NCBI GenBank assembly: GCA_024691425.1
Contig: JAILNQ010000049.1
Coordinates: forward strand, 1 to 60,484
DNA: 60,484 bases
Direction of reading: 5' to 3'
Source: Lachnospiraceae bacterium
GTDB taxonomy: Bacteria > Bacillota > Clostridia > Lachnospirales > Lachnospiraceae
Positions 52,430 to 60,484 of this stretch are shown piece after piece (the first letter of the stretch is position 1; each line of letters begins with the position of its first letter). The notes under the pieces are model-generated. The model was not told the origin of the DNA. It saw nothing but the letters and a program-made list of their open reading frames with translations, and made no database searches. Position numbers and translations under genes: made by a program.

Positions 52430-53983
52430 TTATATTCCCATCAGCACATCCGGAATGCATCCGGCCGTATCCGCCGCCGTCATGCTGACGCTCCCGAATT
52501 TCTTTTCGGCAAGTTCTCCTGCCGCTCCGTTTATATACGCACCGACTGCCGTCATGAAGCACAGGCTTCTGCCGTCCGGACTGTTCTCTCCCTCTTCCAA
52601 AGCGCCCTCATCGGGCGAAAACCCGGCAAGCACCGCCGCAAGTATCCCTGAGAGCACATCTCCGCTTCCCGCGGTTGCCATCCCGGGACAGCCCCTGTCT
52701 GTGATGAAAACTTCTTTGCCGTCCGTGACTATCGTGGACGGCCCTTTAAGAAGCACGGTGCTTCCGGTCTCACTCGCATACTGCTTCGCCGCTCCTATCG
52801 GATCGGCAAGTATCTCATCCTTATTCAGGCCGGTAAGTCTTGAAAATTCCTTTACATGCGGAGTCAGAACAAGGCGGCACCTGCTTTCGCGAAGCCGCTT
52901 ACGCTCCATGCCGGACATGACAGTAAGCGCGTCCGCATCCGCGATCAGAGTCCCTGAAAATTCCGACAGAAGGAACCCGAGCATTTCCTTCGTGCCCTCA
53001 CCGGTCCCCGCTCCCATTCCGATCGCGACGGTCCTGACGTTCGATATGAGCTCTTCGGCCTCTGACCTTTCAAACTTTATCTGCGCATTGTGCTTTTCGT
53101 CAGTTTCCTCTGAAAGAGGGAAAAGCGTGCTGACGAGTATGCCGGGCATGATCTCGGCAGAAAGAGATGCCGGCACCGCGAGCTTAACCACGCCGGCTCC
53201 GCTCCTTGCCGCGGCTTCTGCAAGCCCTGCAAGTCTTATAGCTCCGCTGTATCTCGTGCTCCCGCCGATGAGCGCGGTGTATCCGTATGTTCCCTTGTTC
53301 GAGAAGTTCGCGCGCCTGCCGAAGAAAGCCTTCACATCTTCTTCATCTATCAGCGAGTATGGCTTCATCACCGGTTTTATGCCTATATCGATGTTCACCT
53401 TATCGGCCATGGAATCCTTTGCCATGTTGAGGAAATGTCCGGGTTTGAAGCCGCCGATAGAAACGGTAAGATCAGAACGGACGCACAGCTTCGCCATTCC
53501 GTTATCCCCGTTAAGACCGCTGTTCATATCAACGCTCACGATGTATGAACCGGATGCGTTGACGGCCTTTATGACTTCTGCAAGCTCCGGCCGAAGATCA
53601 CCCTTAAAGCCCGTTCCGAGCAGGCAGTCTACAGCTGTGGCATATTCCTTAAGGCCTCCTGCCGCTTCAGTCTCAGGCCATGTGCGGACGGGAATTCCCG
53701 CCAGTCTGCATTCATCAAAATAATACCTACCGTCCTCTGAGAACTTCTCAGAGCAGGTGATGATGGCGGTTTCGATTTTCGCCTCATGAAGAAGCAGGGC
53801 GAGCGCATAGCCGTCGCCCGCGTTGTTTCCGCTGCCGCATACTATCGCCACCGGCGCTTTCCATGACACACTATCAAAAACACCCCTGGCGGCCCTCATC
53901 ATGAGCTCGCGTCCGGGTGTTCCCGCCTCTATCGTATGTCTGTCGCTTTCGCGCATGTTCTCAACTGAAAGAATATCTGTCAA
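52430..53983 (-). CDS. nnr: Bifunctional NAD(P)HX epimerase and ADP-dependent NAD(P)HX dehydratase
   Basis: A 517-residue metabolite repair enzyme that restores hydrated NADH and NADPH. The N-terminal epimerase half has VENMRESDRHTIEAG and CGSGNNAGDGYALA; the C-terminal ribokinase-like dehydratase half has GGSTRYSGAIRLA, VLTPHVKEFSRLTGLNKDEI and GMATAGSGDVLSGILAA. The start is TTG 53983, because the next Met (53956) would cut the conserved epimerase N-terminus; GAGG is upstream. It is a single gene, followed by the MMPL promoter region. Confidence 0.94.
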   Translation of the reverse strand: MTDILSVENMRESDRHTIEAGTPGRELMMRAARGVFDSVSWKAPVAIVCGSGNNAGDGYALALLLHEAKIETAIITCSEKFSEDGRYYFDECRLAGIPVRTWPETEAAGGLKEYATAVDCLLGTGFKGDLRPELAEVIKAVNASGSYIVSVDMNSGLNGDNGMAKLCVRSDLTVSIGGFKPGHFLNMAKDSMADKVNIDIGIKPVMKPYSLIDEEDVKAFFGRRANFSNKGTYGYTALIGGSTRYSGAIRLAGLAEAAARSGAGVVKLAVPASLSAEIMPGILVSTLFPLSEETDEKHNAQIKFERSEAEELISNVRTVAIGMGAGTGEGTKEMLGFLLSEFSGTLIADADALTVMSGMERKRLRESRCRLVLTPHVKEFSRLTGLNKDEILADPIGAAKQYASETGSTVLLKGPSTIVTDGKEVFITDRGCPGMATAGSGDVLSGILAAVLAGFSPDEGALEEGENSPDGRSLCFMTAVGAYINGAAGELAEKKFGSVSMTAADTAGCIPDVLMGI

Positions 53984-54035
53984 CCGCTTAGAACCTCACC
54001 TGATATATCCGCCCGATATTTCCGGGCAATAAAAA

Positions 54036-54054
54036 CGGGCGGTTAACCCGCCCG
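54036..54054 (-). terminator. Rho-independent terminator after the 83-residue gene
   Basis: CGGGCGG / CCGCCCG stem with a 5-base loop, followed on the minus strand by TTTTTATTG, ten bases after the stop codon. Confidence 0.85.
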
Positions 54055-54063
54055 AAATGCTTC

Positions 54064-54315
54064 TTATAATCCAAGCCTTGCAGCATTCTGTCTGCCCATT
54101 TCCATCTGCATGTCCAGTATGCCTGCAAAATCCTTCGTCTCACCTATCGCCAGAGGGTTCGTGTTCTCCTGCTCGGTAAGCTCGCTGAAATCCGTCTTGG
54201 AAGCGAGAAGGTCGTCCTCTATCGGCTTGATCTTGTTCATCGAAGCCCTGTTTACCGTATTCGTGTTGTAGATGTACGGCATGGGAGCTGCCATGCTTAT
54301 TGCTCCGACCTGCAT
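54064..54315 (-). CDS. Small conserved protein of unknown function
   Basis: An 83-residue protein with no signal peptide or membrane helix. It reads MQVGAISMAAPMPYIYNTNT at the start and ends with LDMQMEMGRQNAARLGL; similar short proteins with YNTNTV and NPL-GETKDF blocks recur in Lachnospiraceae, but no function is known. A GGA-containing site precedes ATG 54315. It has its own promoter (divergent from the secreted protein gene) and a strong terminator, so it is a discrete transcription unit. Confidence 0.7.
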   Translation of the reverse strand: MQVGAISMAAPMPYIYNTNTVNRASMNKIKPIEDDLLASKTDFSELTEQENTNPLAIGETKDFAGILDMQMEMGRQNAARLGL

Positions 54316-54361
54316 ATCACATTTCCTTTCATAAAATCAATGATCATCCAGATTTGTGACA

Positions 54362-54390
54362 ATTATACCACTATATGACAGAAAAAGCAA
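54362..54390 (-). promoter_or_regulatory. Predicted promoter of the 83-residue gene
   Basis: Minus strand TTGCTT (54390-54385), 17-bp spacer, TATAAT (54367-54362), about 50 bases before the start codon. Confidence 0.65.
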
Positions 54391-54402
54391 GCGCTGAAAC
54401 TA

Positions 54403-54431
54403 TTGAATCAGAAGCCTATCAGTGATATTAT
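54403..54431 (+). promoter_or_regulatory. Predicted promoter of the secreted-protein gene
   Basis: TTGAAT (54403-54408), 17-bp spacer, TATTAT (54426-54431), giving a leader of about 40 bases with AAGGAG before ATG 54480. The two promoters here start 12 bases apart. Confidence 0.65.
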
Positions 54432-54479
54432 CTTCTTTGGATTTTTAATATCAATCAATCATCAAGGAGCAGCACTAAA

Positions 54480-55130
54480 ATGAAAAAACAGTCAGTAAAC
54501 AACAAGACATCCGAGATCAGGATAAGGAAAAGACGTTTTGCGGCTTTCGCACTTACCCTCATCGTGGCGGTCGTTCCTGCGGCCACCGTATTTGCAAAGA
54601 GCGCAGGCAGCAATGACGTTCCGAAGGATATCGTAACGATACCTTTTGACGGCGAGCTCGTGCTCGGTTCAGGCAATCAGCCTGTTGTCGTTCCTGCTGG
54701 AGGCGGCAACGATGATGTTTCTTCAAGTTCCAGTTCAGGACGCGAAGTGTTCATCGACCCGAACGCCATCGGCGCTTCATATTATGATGCAGCCGGCAAC
54801 ATCGTCCAGAACGTGAGCCTCGGCAGACAGAAGCAGGGACTGGCAGCATCGGTTCTTTTCGCTAATTCCACGCCTGCAGGCTGGACAGAAGCTTTCTCTT
54901 TCTCAATGACTGAGAACGGCGCCAACACATATTCACTCAAGAACGGAACTCTTAAGATCCATATCCCGGGACCGTGCCAGAAGGCCGGCAGGACCTATGC
55001 GGTGCTGGCTCTCGATAAGGACGGCAAGGTTCATTTATATCAGGATACCGATCCTGAAGAGAACGTATTTTCAGCGAAGCTTGATCTTGAAGGATATGCG
55101 TTCGACCTGATCTTCATCGACGCGCAGTAA
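54480..55130 (+). CDS. Secreted protein of unknown function
   Basis: A 216-residue exported protein. A basic start (KKQSVNNKTSEIRIRKRR) leads into a signal helix (FAAFALTLIVAVVPAATVFA), with likely cleavage after VFA. A Gly/Ser linker with SSSSSSG (about residues 80-88) precedes a roughly 130-residue beta-rich domain ending in AKLDLEGYAFDLIFIDAQ. There is no sortase motif or lipobox, so it is probably released or loosely wall-bound. AAGGAG is the ribosome site. The last 17 bases overlap the convergent glycosyltransferase gene. Confidence 0.75.
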   Translation: MKKQSVNNKTSEIRIRKRRFAAFALTLIVAVVPAATVFAKSAGSNDVPKDIVTIPFDGELVLGSGNQPVVVPAGGGNDDVSSSSSSGREVFIDPNAIGASYYDAAGNIVQNVSLGRQKQGLAASVLFANSTPAGWTEAFSFSMTENGANTYSLKNGTLKIHIPGPCQKAGRTYAVLALDKDGKVHLYQDTDPEENVFSAKLDLEGYAFDLIFIDAQ

Positions 55131-55824
55131 ATCTCAAAATATACAGAAGATGCCTCATGCCGTCACGTGCGGCATTGAGCTTTGACCTTCTCGGGTAGCC
55201 GCATCTTCTCAAGGTGATGCCGATCTGTCCGATGCGAAGCCCGCTCGCGGCAGCCTCGGCTATCATTTCAGAAGCGAACTCCATGCCTCCGGTGTGGAGT
55301 TCGATCTTTTTCAGGGCATCTCTTGTTATGCCACGGAGCCCGCAGTGAAAATCCCTGACATCCGTATCGAACTTCTTCCTTCCGATATATGACAGAAACT
55401 TGACACCCAGAACGTGGGAAAGCTGCATGGCGCCCTTTTCCATTTTTCCCGCGAAGCGGTCGGGAACTACCATGTCATATCCGCCCCCGGCCAGCATCTC
55501 ATATATTCTATAGCTTTCAGCAAAATCATACGTGGTGTCGCAGTCGCCGATGATGATCACATCCCCTGAAGCCTCAGAAAGTCCGCGTCTTATGGCATAT
55601 CCGTACCCGGTACGGTCTTCGCGGATGACTTTCGCACCATGAGATTCCGCCTCTTTAGCGGAGCTGTCAGAGGATGCATTGTCTATGACTATGATCTCTC
55701 CGTTAAGATCATGCTCTGCCATCATCCGTGCGGCCTCGTCTACGCAAATCCCGACCGTAGCAGCCTCGTTCCTGCAGGGCATCACGATGGAAAGCTGCTT
55801 TTTCATGTCACTGTTCATTTCCAT
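55114..55824 (-). CDS. Family 2 glycosyltransferase
   Basis: A 236-residue inverting transferase using nucleotide sugars. The GT-A fold shows LSIVMPCRNEAATVGICVDE, EIIVIDNASSDSS, and IIIGDCDTTYDF, in which the acidic residues take the place of the DxD metal motif. It resembles dolichol- or undecaprenyl-phosphate-sugar synthases but lacks membrane helices. The start 55824 has GGAGG six bases upstream and overlaps the preceding membrane gene by 17 bases. It is third in the glycogen phosphorylase operon and may make a lipid-linked sugar for the membrane protein encoded before it. Confidence 0.9.
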   Translation of the reverse strand: MEMNSDMKKQLSIVMPCRNEAATVGICVDEAARMMAEHDLNGEIIVIDNASSDSSAKEAESHGAKVIREDRTGYGYAIRRGLSEASGDVIIIGDCDTTYDFAESYRIYEMLAGGGYDMVVPDRFAGKMEKGAMQLSHVLGVKFLSYIGRKKFDTDVRDFHCGLRGITRDALKKIELHTGGMEFASEMIAEAAASGLRIGQIGITLRRCGYPRRSKLNAARDGMRHLLYILRFTARR

Positions 55825-57076
55825 CCGCGCCCTCCATCAGCTCGCCTATGATCAGGACTGCCGCAAGCACTGTCGGTGCCAGAGCCCTGTATGTGAAAAA
55901 GAAATGTATGTATGAATGGTTGTGAAGAACCAGATATCTTATGACCGGAACGAGGGCAAGAGATGCATAGAGCAGCACGGCCCGCCTGTCGTGGCCCGGC
56001 TTCCTGTACACATATCCGAAATACAGCCCTGTAAGGACTATAATGCCGAATCCGATGATCCCCCACAGTCCGTGCCCTAGCGGGAAGAGGCATGAAAAAT
56101 TCCTCGTTACCGCACCTATGTAATAGCCGAAAGAATTCATGTCGGCGTTCATCCCGAGCCTCTTTACGATATGCCCTGTCACAAGCGGAAGAACGGTTTT
56201 GCGGAGCACTGCCGCCGCCAGCGCCCATTTTGCCATCCACATGAACGCGTAGCCGCAAAGCCAGGAGATGGCCGAGCGTACGGACAGGACTGCCTGATCC
56301 TTTATTTTCTCCCTGTTCTTATTGCGTATGCTCACTATGATAAGGAGCGGCATCAGAAGCGTTATCGTCTCCGTCGTGAGAAAATCAAGGAAGTTCGTGA
56401 CCATCCCGGTAAGAAGGAAGAATGATGTGATCTTACCTGTGCTTCCGCATCCTGCAAGCCTTACAGCTATGATGCAGGCGATGAACATTATCATGAAATT
56501 CCAGAAGTATTCGAGCGAGAACGGAACGAACCAGATGCGGACCATCACCATCGAGACAGAGAATGCTAAAGCCAGAAGCTTATGGCCCGCCCTGATAAGC
56601 TGCGTGATGAGTGCTGCCGCAAGAACTGCAATGATGACTGCATTCAGAATATATATCTTCTGTACCGGAATCAGCGTCAGGAGCGGACGCAGCAGAAGCG
56701 CAGATCCGTGCCAGTATCTCAGGTACTGAAGGTTCGGCTCCCTGTCAGAAGTTACGGCCTCAAGAAAGTTTTCATTCTCTTCAAGCACAGGATCATGGTA
56801 GTATGCGCTGTTCATGACGGACGAAGCCGGACGGGAGCTATCATAGCAGTATATGATGTTCAGAAGGATCGAATCTGAATAGTGGTCGGTGCAGCTTGCC
56901 ACCACATCCGGCACCGTCAGGTCGTACATATCTTCTGAAGCCAGATGCTGCGCACTCTCCAGCATCTGCTGCCTTATTGCGCTTTTCGGTATCAGCGCCA
57001 CTACAACAAGGGCCGCCGCCATGATGGCGGCAGCCGTTATGAATATCAGTATTTTTGTAACTGCAGACTTAACCAT
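55808..57076 (-). CDS. Polytopic membrane protein, GT-C-like
   Basis: A 422-residue protein with a first helix near the N-terminus, an extracellular loop (about 40-130) containing SRPASSVMNSAYYHDP and YLRYWHGSALLLRPLLTL, then about eight helices. The layout and YWHG stretch resemble GT-C-type membrane glycosyltransferases of Firmicutes with unassigned substrate. It begins eight bases after the glycogen phosphorylase stop and overlaps the following glycosyltransferase gene. A surface-glycan role is inferred from this pairing. Confidence 0.78.
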   Translation of the reverse strand: MVKSAVTKILIFITAAAIMAAALVVVALIPKSAIRQQMLESAQHLASEDMYDLTVPDVVASCTDHYSDSILLNIIYCYDSSRPASSVMNSAYYHDPVLEENENFLEAVTSDREPNLQYLRYWHGSALLLRPLLTLIPVQKIYILNAVIIAVLAAALITQLIRAGHKLLALAFSVSMVMVRIWFVPFSLEYFWNFMIMFIACIIAVRLAGCGSTGKITSFFLLTGMVTNFLDFLTTETITLLMPLLIIVSIRNKNREKIKDQAVLSVRSAISWLCGYAFMWMAKWALAAAVLRKTVLPLVTGHIVKRLGMNADMNSFGYYIGAVTRNFSCLFPLGHGLWGIIGFGIIVLTGLYFGYVYRKPGHDRRAVLLYASLALVPVIRYLVLHNHSYIHFFFTYRALAPTVLAAVLIIGELMEGADGNEQ

Positions 57077-57084
57077 ATCCTGTC

Positions 57085-59397
57085 CTACAGGTGCCAGATG
57101 TCCCTGTTGTACTCACTGATCGTGCGGTCCGACGAGAAGAATCCGGCCTTCGCGATGTTTACGAGCATCTTCTGGCCCCATGATTTTCTATCCTCGTAAT
57201 CGGCAAACGCCTGATCCTTGACCTTTATATACTCTTCAAGATCGAGCAGTGTCATGAACCAGTCCTTGTTGAGGAGCTCTTTCTTAAGCCGCATAAGGTT
57301 CTCCTTATGGCCCACCGCGAGCACCTTCTTATCAGTTATGAAATCGACCGCTTCCTTTATGACTTTGCTCTTCTTATAGTAGTCCTTCGAAACGTATGCG
57401 CTCTTCGCATAAAGATCTATTACGGTATCAGAATCCTTTCCGAAAACATAGATGTTCTCGTCGCCGACAAGGTCATGTATCTCAACGTTTGCGCCGTCCA
57501 TAGTGCCGAGCGTAACTGCGCCGTTCAGCATGAACTTCATGTTTCCTGTTCCCGAAGCTTCCTTTGACGCAAGGCTTATCTGCTCGGAAATGTCGCAGGC
57601 AGGAATGAGCTTTTCAGCATATGAGACGTTGTAGTTCTCGACCATAACGACCTTCATGTACGGAGATACGTCGGGATCTTTGTTCACGATCTCCTGCAGG
57701 CATAAAAGCAGATGTATGACATCCTGTGCGATGACATATGCGGGTGCCGCCTTCGCACCGAATATGAACGCGAGCGGACAGACCGGCTTCTTGCCTGACT
57801 TGATCTCGAGATATTTATGAATGATGTACAGAGCGTTCATCTGCTGACGCTTGTATTCGTGCATCCTCTTGATCTGTATGTCGAAAATCGCATCCGGCGG
57901 AAGATCGACGCCCTCATGGGCGCTGATATACCTGATGAGTTCTTCCTTCTTTGTGTTCTTGACCGCCATGACAGATGCTGCGGCGCTCTCCTCGCCGATA
58001 TGATCCATGAGCTTTTCAAGCTTTGACGCATCAGCTTTCCATGCATCACCGATCAGCGAAGTTATCGTGCCGGCAAGCTCAGGATTGCAGGACATGAGCC
58101 ATCTCCTGAACGTTATGCCGTTCGTCTTGTTGTTGAACTTCTCAGGATATATCTTATAGAAATGATTGAGCTCGTTCTGCTTGAGTATCTCCGTATGGAG
58201 CGCGGCAACTCCGTTTACGGAGAATCCGTAGTGGATGTCGATATGAGCCATATGGACGCGCTTGTCGGCATCGATTATCCATACCTTCTTGTCCTTGTAC
58301 TTGCTGCGGACCCTCTTGTCGAGTTCCTTTATTATCGGAACGAGTTGGGGAACGACTTTCTCAAGGTAGGAAAGCGGCCACTTTTCGAGCGCCTCCGCGA
58401 GTATCGTATGGTTCGTGTACGCGCATGTCCTTGAGACGACATCTATCGCCTCATCCATCGGCATCGCCTTCTCTTCGGTCAGTATTCTGATGAGCTCTGG
58501 GATCACCATCGTAGGATGCGTATCATTTATCTGGATGACGGCATGCTTGTCCATCTCATGGAGATCTATCTGCTGCTCATGAAGCTCTTTAAGGATCAGC
58601 TGAGCCGCATTCGACACCATGAAATACTGCTGGTATATGCGAAGAAGATTGCCTGCCTCATCGGAATCATCCGGATAGAGGAAAAGCGTCAGGTTCTTCT
58701 CAATGTCCTCCTTATCGAAGGTTATGCCCGACTTTACTATCGATTCGTCAACGCTCTCGAGATCGAAAAGACGGAGCCTGTTCACGCCGTTCTCGTATCC
58801 GACCACATCGATGTCGTAGAGCACGGATCTTACCTTCTTCTTGCCGAAGCTTACTTCAAAGGAAATATCCGTCTTCTTGAGCCATGATCTGTCTATGCCG
58901 TCGCCGAGCCATTCATCGGGCACCGCGGTCTGGAGCCTGTCAGCAAATACCTGCCTGAAAAGTCCGAAATGGTAATTGAGTCCTATGCCGTCACCGCACA
59001 GACCGAGCGACGCTATCGAGTCGAGGAAGCACGCCGCAAGCCGGCCTAGCCCGCCGTTACCGAGCGAAGGCTCCTTTTCCGCCTCTTCTATGGCAGCAAG
59101 GTCCTTTCCGTACTTTTTCAGGATCTCCTTTACCCTGTCGTATATTCCAAGATTTATGAGATTGTTGGAAAGGAGCTTCCCGATAAGGAACTCCGCAGAG
59201 ATATAGTATATCTTCTTATCACCGCTTATACGTTCCGTCGATGCGGTAAAATCTTTCGTCACCTGCATGAGGCATGCATATATCTCAGCATCGGTGAGCT
59301 CTCCGAGCCCTTTTCCGTACTGCCTTTCGGCCTCCGAGTCAAGCTTCTTTTCAACTTCCTGGCAGAATACCTGCTCTCTTATCCTTTCGTATGCCAT
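57085..59397 (-). CDS. glgP: Glycogen/maltodextrin phosphorylase
   Basis: A 770-residue PLP enzyme that releases glucose 1-phosphate from alpha-glucans. The PLP lysine is in [20 protein letters not shown]; also [19 protein letters not shown] near the start and [16 protein letters not shown]. The length is a little short of E. coli GlgP (815), as in other clostridial forms. GGGAGG precedes ATG 59397. It leads an operon with a membrane GT-C-like protein and a family 2 glycosyltransferase. An ATAACA-N-TGTTAT site lies upstream of its promoter. Confidence 0.95.
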   Translation of the reverse strand: MAYERIREQVFCQEVEKKLDSEAERQYGKGLGELTDAEIYACLMQVTKDFTASTERISGDKKIYYISAEFLIGKLLSNNLINLGIYDRVKEILKKYGKDLAAIEEAEKEPSLGNGGLGRLAACFLDSIASLGLCGDGIGLNYHFGLFRQVFADRLQTAVPDEWLGDGIDRSWLKKTDISFEVSFGKKKVRSVLYDIDVVGYENGVNRLRLFDLESVDESIVKSGITFDKEDIEKNLTLFLYPDDSDEAGNLLRIYQQYFMVSNAAQLILKELHEQQIDLHEMDKHAVIQINDTHPTMVIPELIRILTEEKAMPMDEAIDVVSRTCAYTNHTILAEALEKWPLSYLEKVVPQLVPIIKELDKRVRSKYKDKKVWIIDADKRVHMAHIDIHYGFSVNGVAALHTEILKQNELNHFYKIYPEKFNNKTNGITFRRWLMSCNPELAGTITSLIGDAWKADASKLEKLMDHIGEESAAASVMAVKNTKKEELIRYISAHEGVDLPPDAIFDIQIKRMHEYKRQQMNALYIIHKYLEIKSGKKPVCPLAFIFGAKAAPAYVIAQDVIHLLLCLQEIVNKDPDVSPYMKVVMVENYNVSYAEKLIPACDISEQISLASKEASGTGNMKFMLNGAVTLGTMDGANVEIHDLVGDENIYVFGKDSDTVIDLYAKSAYVSKDYYKKSKVIKEAVDFITDKKVLAVGHKENLMRLKKELLNKDWFMTLLDLEEYIKVKDQAFADYEDRKSWGQKMLVNIAKAGFFSSDRTISEYNRDIWHL

Positions 59398-59439
59398 GTC
59401 ATCCTCCCTTTGTATATATTTGTTCCCTTATAAAACAAT

Positions 59440-59498
59440 ATAGTAGTTTCGGATGGCAAATAACGCAAGGATTATTTAATAGATAACAGTGTTATTTA
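59440..59498 (-). promoter_or_regulatory. Predicted glgP promoter with upstream palindrome
   Basis: Minus strand TTGCGT (59468-59463), 17-bp spacer, TACTAT (59445-59440). AGATAACA-G-TGTTATTT (59482-59498) lies upstream of the -35 (about -50 to -65) and matches, with one mismatch in the arms, the palindrome in the exporter gene at 22972. Confidence 0.6.
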
Positions 59499-59527
59499 TC
59501 CGAGAAATTCAAATCAATGCGTGCAAA

Positions 59528-59561
59528 AATACCGCGGCCTGCCTGATGAGATCGCGGTATT
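59528..59561 (-). terminator. Terminator downstream of the Rpn-like stub
   Basis: AATACCGCG / CGCGGTATT, a 9-bp stem with a 16-base loop, followed on the minus strand by TTTTGC. It lies about 120 bases after the stub stop codon. The stretch between (59562-59683) shows no convincing gene. Confidence 0.7.
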
Positions 59562-59683
59562 CATATTCCGATGTCTGCCTATAAATGGACTGATGCTACA
59601 AATTGCGCCAGATTCATCAGCGAAAAGCGGCCAGTCGAACCAGTTGTTCCTATAGGATGCTTAAGAGATTGAGGCTATTTTAG

Positions 59684-60046
59684 TTATGAAAGGATATCAT
59701 ACTTCCGATAGAGTTCCTGACGTTCTTCCTCTGTGGCATTTAATGCCCTGTTGAACTCCTCGCTCCCGGGCTCGAGCTTCTTCAGAAGGCTCGCAAGTCT
59801 GTCCGCGCCTATTATCTGGCCCTCCTCTCGGCCTTCTTCACGGCCTTCCTCTCGGATCAGCACTTCCCGTCTCTCAAATGTCATATCAATCGCCATGGTC
59901 TTCAACACCTCCGCTCTCCGTTCCCTGAGGAATCTCTCAAGGACGTGGTTTTCTATGCAATGCTCTATGGCCTTCTCTATCGGGTTTTCGATACCCTCTT
60001 TTTCAAACCTTCTTACTGTTTCAACGAATTCCCTGTTCTCATTCAT
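59684..60046 (-). CDS. C-terminal Rpn/PD-(D/E)XK transposase-like protein without nuclease domain
   Basis: A 120-residue protein matching only the C-terminal part of Rpn-family (recombination-promoting nuclease) proteins. It has the helical region RFEKEGIENPIEKAIEHCIE, then FLRERRAEVLKTMAIDMTFE and the typical repeated tail REEGREEGREEGQ. The nuclease half normally upstream (roughly 170 residues) is absent; stop codons break the upstream sequence. Yet AAGGAGG sits seven bases before ATG 60046, so it is likely still translated. It may be a decayed gene or resemble the short RpnS-type products known to counter Rpn toxins. Confidence 0.75.
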   Translation of the reverse strand: MNENREFVETVRRFEKEGIENPIEKAIEHCIENHVLERFLRERRAEVLKTMAIDMTFERREVLIREEGREEGREEGQIIGADRLASLLKKLEPGSEEFNRALNATEEERQELYRKYDILS

Positions 60047-60174
60047 ATTGATTCCTCCTTACGAACGTTTCTCAAGCAGGAATCCGTACAATCTGCCGTA
60101 AGAATCCTGCTCATATCAGTTTAAATGTTTGGGTAAGCATAGATTCTTGATATTCAAACAGAAATGTATGAAAT

Positions 60175-60484
60175 ATGATCATGAAATGCGGCGGAACATT
60201 CCACCGAGATCATGATGATCATAACGATGATAATCCACCACCGGATGGTCCTTCTGGAGGGAAAGAGATAAAGGAAAGCACAAGCGATCCGGAAAGTGGA
60301 TGGTTTCACAAGGGAGAGCACAAACAGGTTTTTGCATACTCAGCAGAAACGGCCTGCGATAAGAACGGATGGGTGCTGGGATATACGGTGAGCCCGGGGA
60401 ACATGCATGACAGCCGGACATTCAAGGGATTATACGACAAGATAAAGGACATCGGGATAGAAACCCTGATCGCAGATGCCGGTT
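60175..60484 (+). pseudogene. IS1182-like transposase fragment, truncated at its 5' end and by the window
   Basis: This open frame encodes the catalytic core part of an IS1182-family transposase: STSDPESGWFHKGEHKQV, FAYSAETACDKNGWVLGY and VSPGNMHDSRTF. The family protein is about 450-550 residues, and its N-terminal DNA-binding part (about 200 residues) is missing, because a TGA at 60169-60171 closes the frame upstream. The frame continues past the window end, so completeness downstream is unknown. It could instead be the second part of a frameshifted transposase. With the Rpn stub beside it, this end of the window looks like mobile-element debris. Confidence 0.72.

Noticed and set aside
52455-53723. 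422-codon plus-strand open frame opposite nnr
   Set aside because: Ser/Pro-rich composition from reading the complement of a conserved enzyme; no start signals.
59562-59683. Possible coding remnant (minus frame with NWFDWPLFADESG) or tRNA-like GGTTCGA
   Set aside because: No start codon, stop codon close upstream, no recognised family, and no cloverleaf around the GGTTCGA.
60075-60112. Inverted repeat AGCAGGA / TCCTGCT upstream of the Rpn stub as an insertion-sequence end
   Set aside because: It is a single imperfect hairpin with no matching partner at another end; could be chance.

Overview
The window looks like chromosomal DNA from a low-GC to mid-GC Gram-positive anaerobe of the Clostridia, most likely a gut or rumen Lachnospiraceae member. 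The evidence is the order rho / rpmE / DUF1385 / prmC / prfA, several Firmicutes-typical small families (DUF4364, DUF4250, DUF6062, DUF4153), a methionine synthase whose reactivation domain is a separate gene, and strong Shine-Dalgarno sites with TTG and GTG starts. No rRNA, tRNA, CRISPR array or prophage was seen. Most genes lie on the minus strand, and only seven intact genes are on the plus strand. Family names here come from reading the sequences by eye, not from a database search.

Layout. 1-5.8 kb: a cut AGCS symporter, endonuclease IV coupled to a tiny double-glycine-leader zinc-ribbon protein, a nuclease-helicase fusion and a lone HPt protein. 5.9-10 kb: the one-carbon operon metF, MetH reactivation subunit, metH. 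10-14.5 kb (plus): two large GT-C-like membrane proteins and a Sel1-like protein. 14.6-24.7 kb: a TetR regulator with a 13-bp repeat array upstream. Next to it is a tightly overlapping five-gene run: a heterodimeric ABC exporter, a voltage-gated K+ channel, a hybrid histidine kinase and an HD-GYP protein. 24.7-33.5 kb: translation and transcription housekeeping (prfA, prmC, rpmE, rho) interrupted by a membrane HD-GYP protein and a DUF4153 protein. 33.5-41.2 kb: sugar and redox catabolism (GH2 beta-mannosidase, AraC regulator, ferredoxin-type aldo/keto reductase, YczE-like membrane protein, iron alcohol dehydrogenase, Gfo/Idh/MocA oxidoreductase). 41.4-44.4 kb: uracil permease and an rRNA m5C methyltransferase. 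44.4-52.4 kb: an MMPL transporter, a giant GLUG-repeat surface protein, an autoregulated TetR and DUF6062. 52.4-60.5 kb: the NAD(P)HX repair enzyme, a divergent pair of small proteins, a glycogen phosphorylase/GT-C/GT2 operon, an Rpn-nuclease C-terminal stub and an IS1182-like transposase fragment.

The most notable items are: the K+ channel/hybrid kinase/HD-GYP operon, which may link membrane potential to c-di-GMP; the MMPL-GLUG-TetR-DUF6062 locus; two copies of an unrecognised ~90-bp structured repeat whose stems differ but keep pairing, one of which overwrites the end of the MetH reactivation gene; three genes whose promoters place transcription start at the ATG (probable leaderless mRNAs); and a seven-unit 13-bp array next to the first TetR gene. 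All gene functions are inferred from sequence only.
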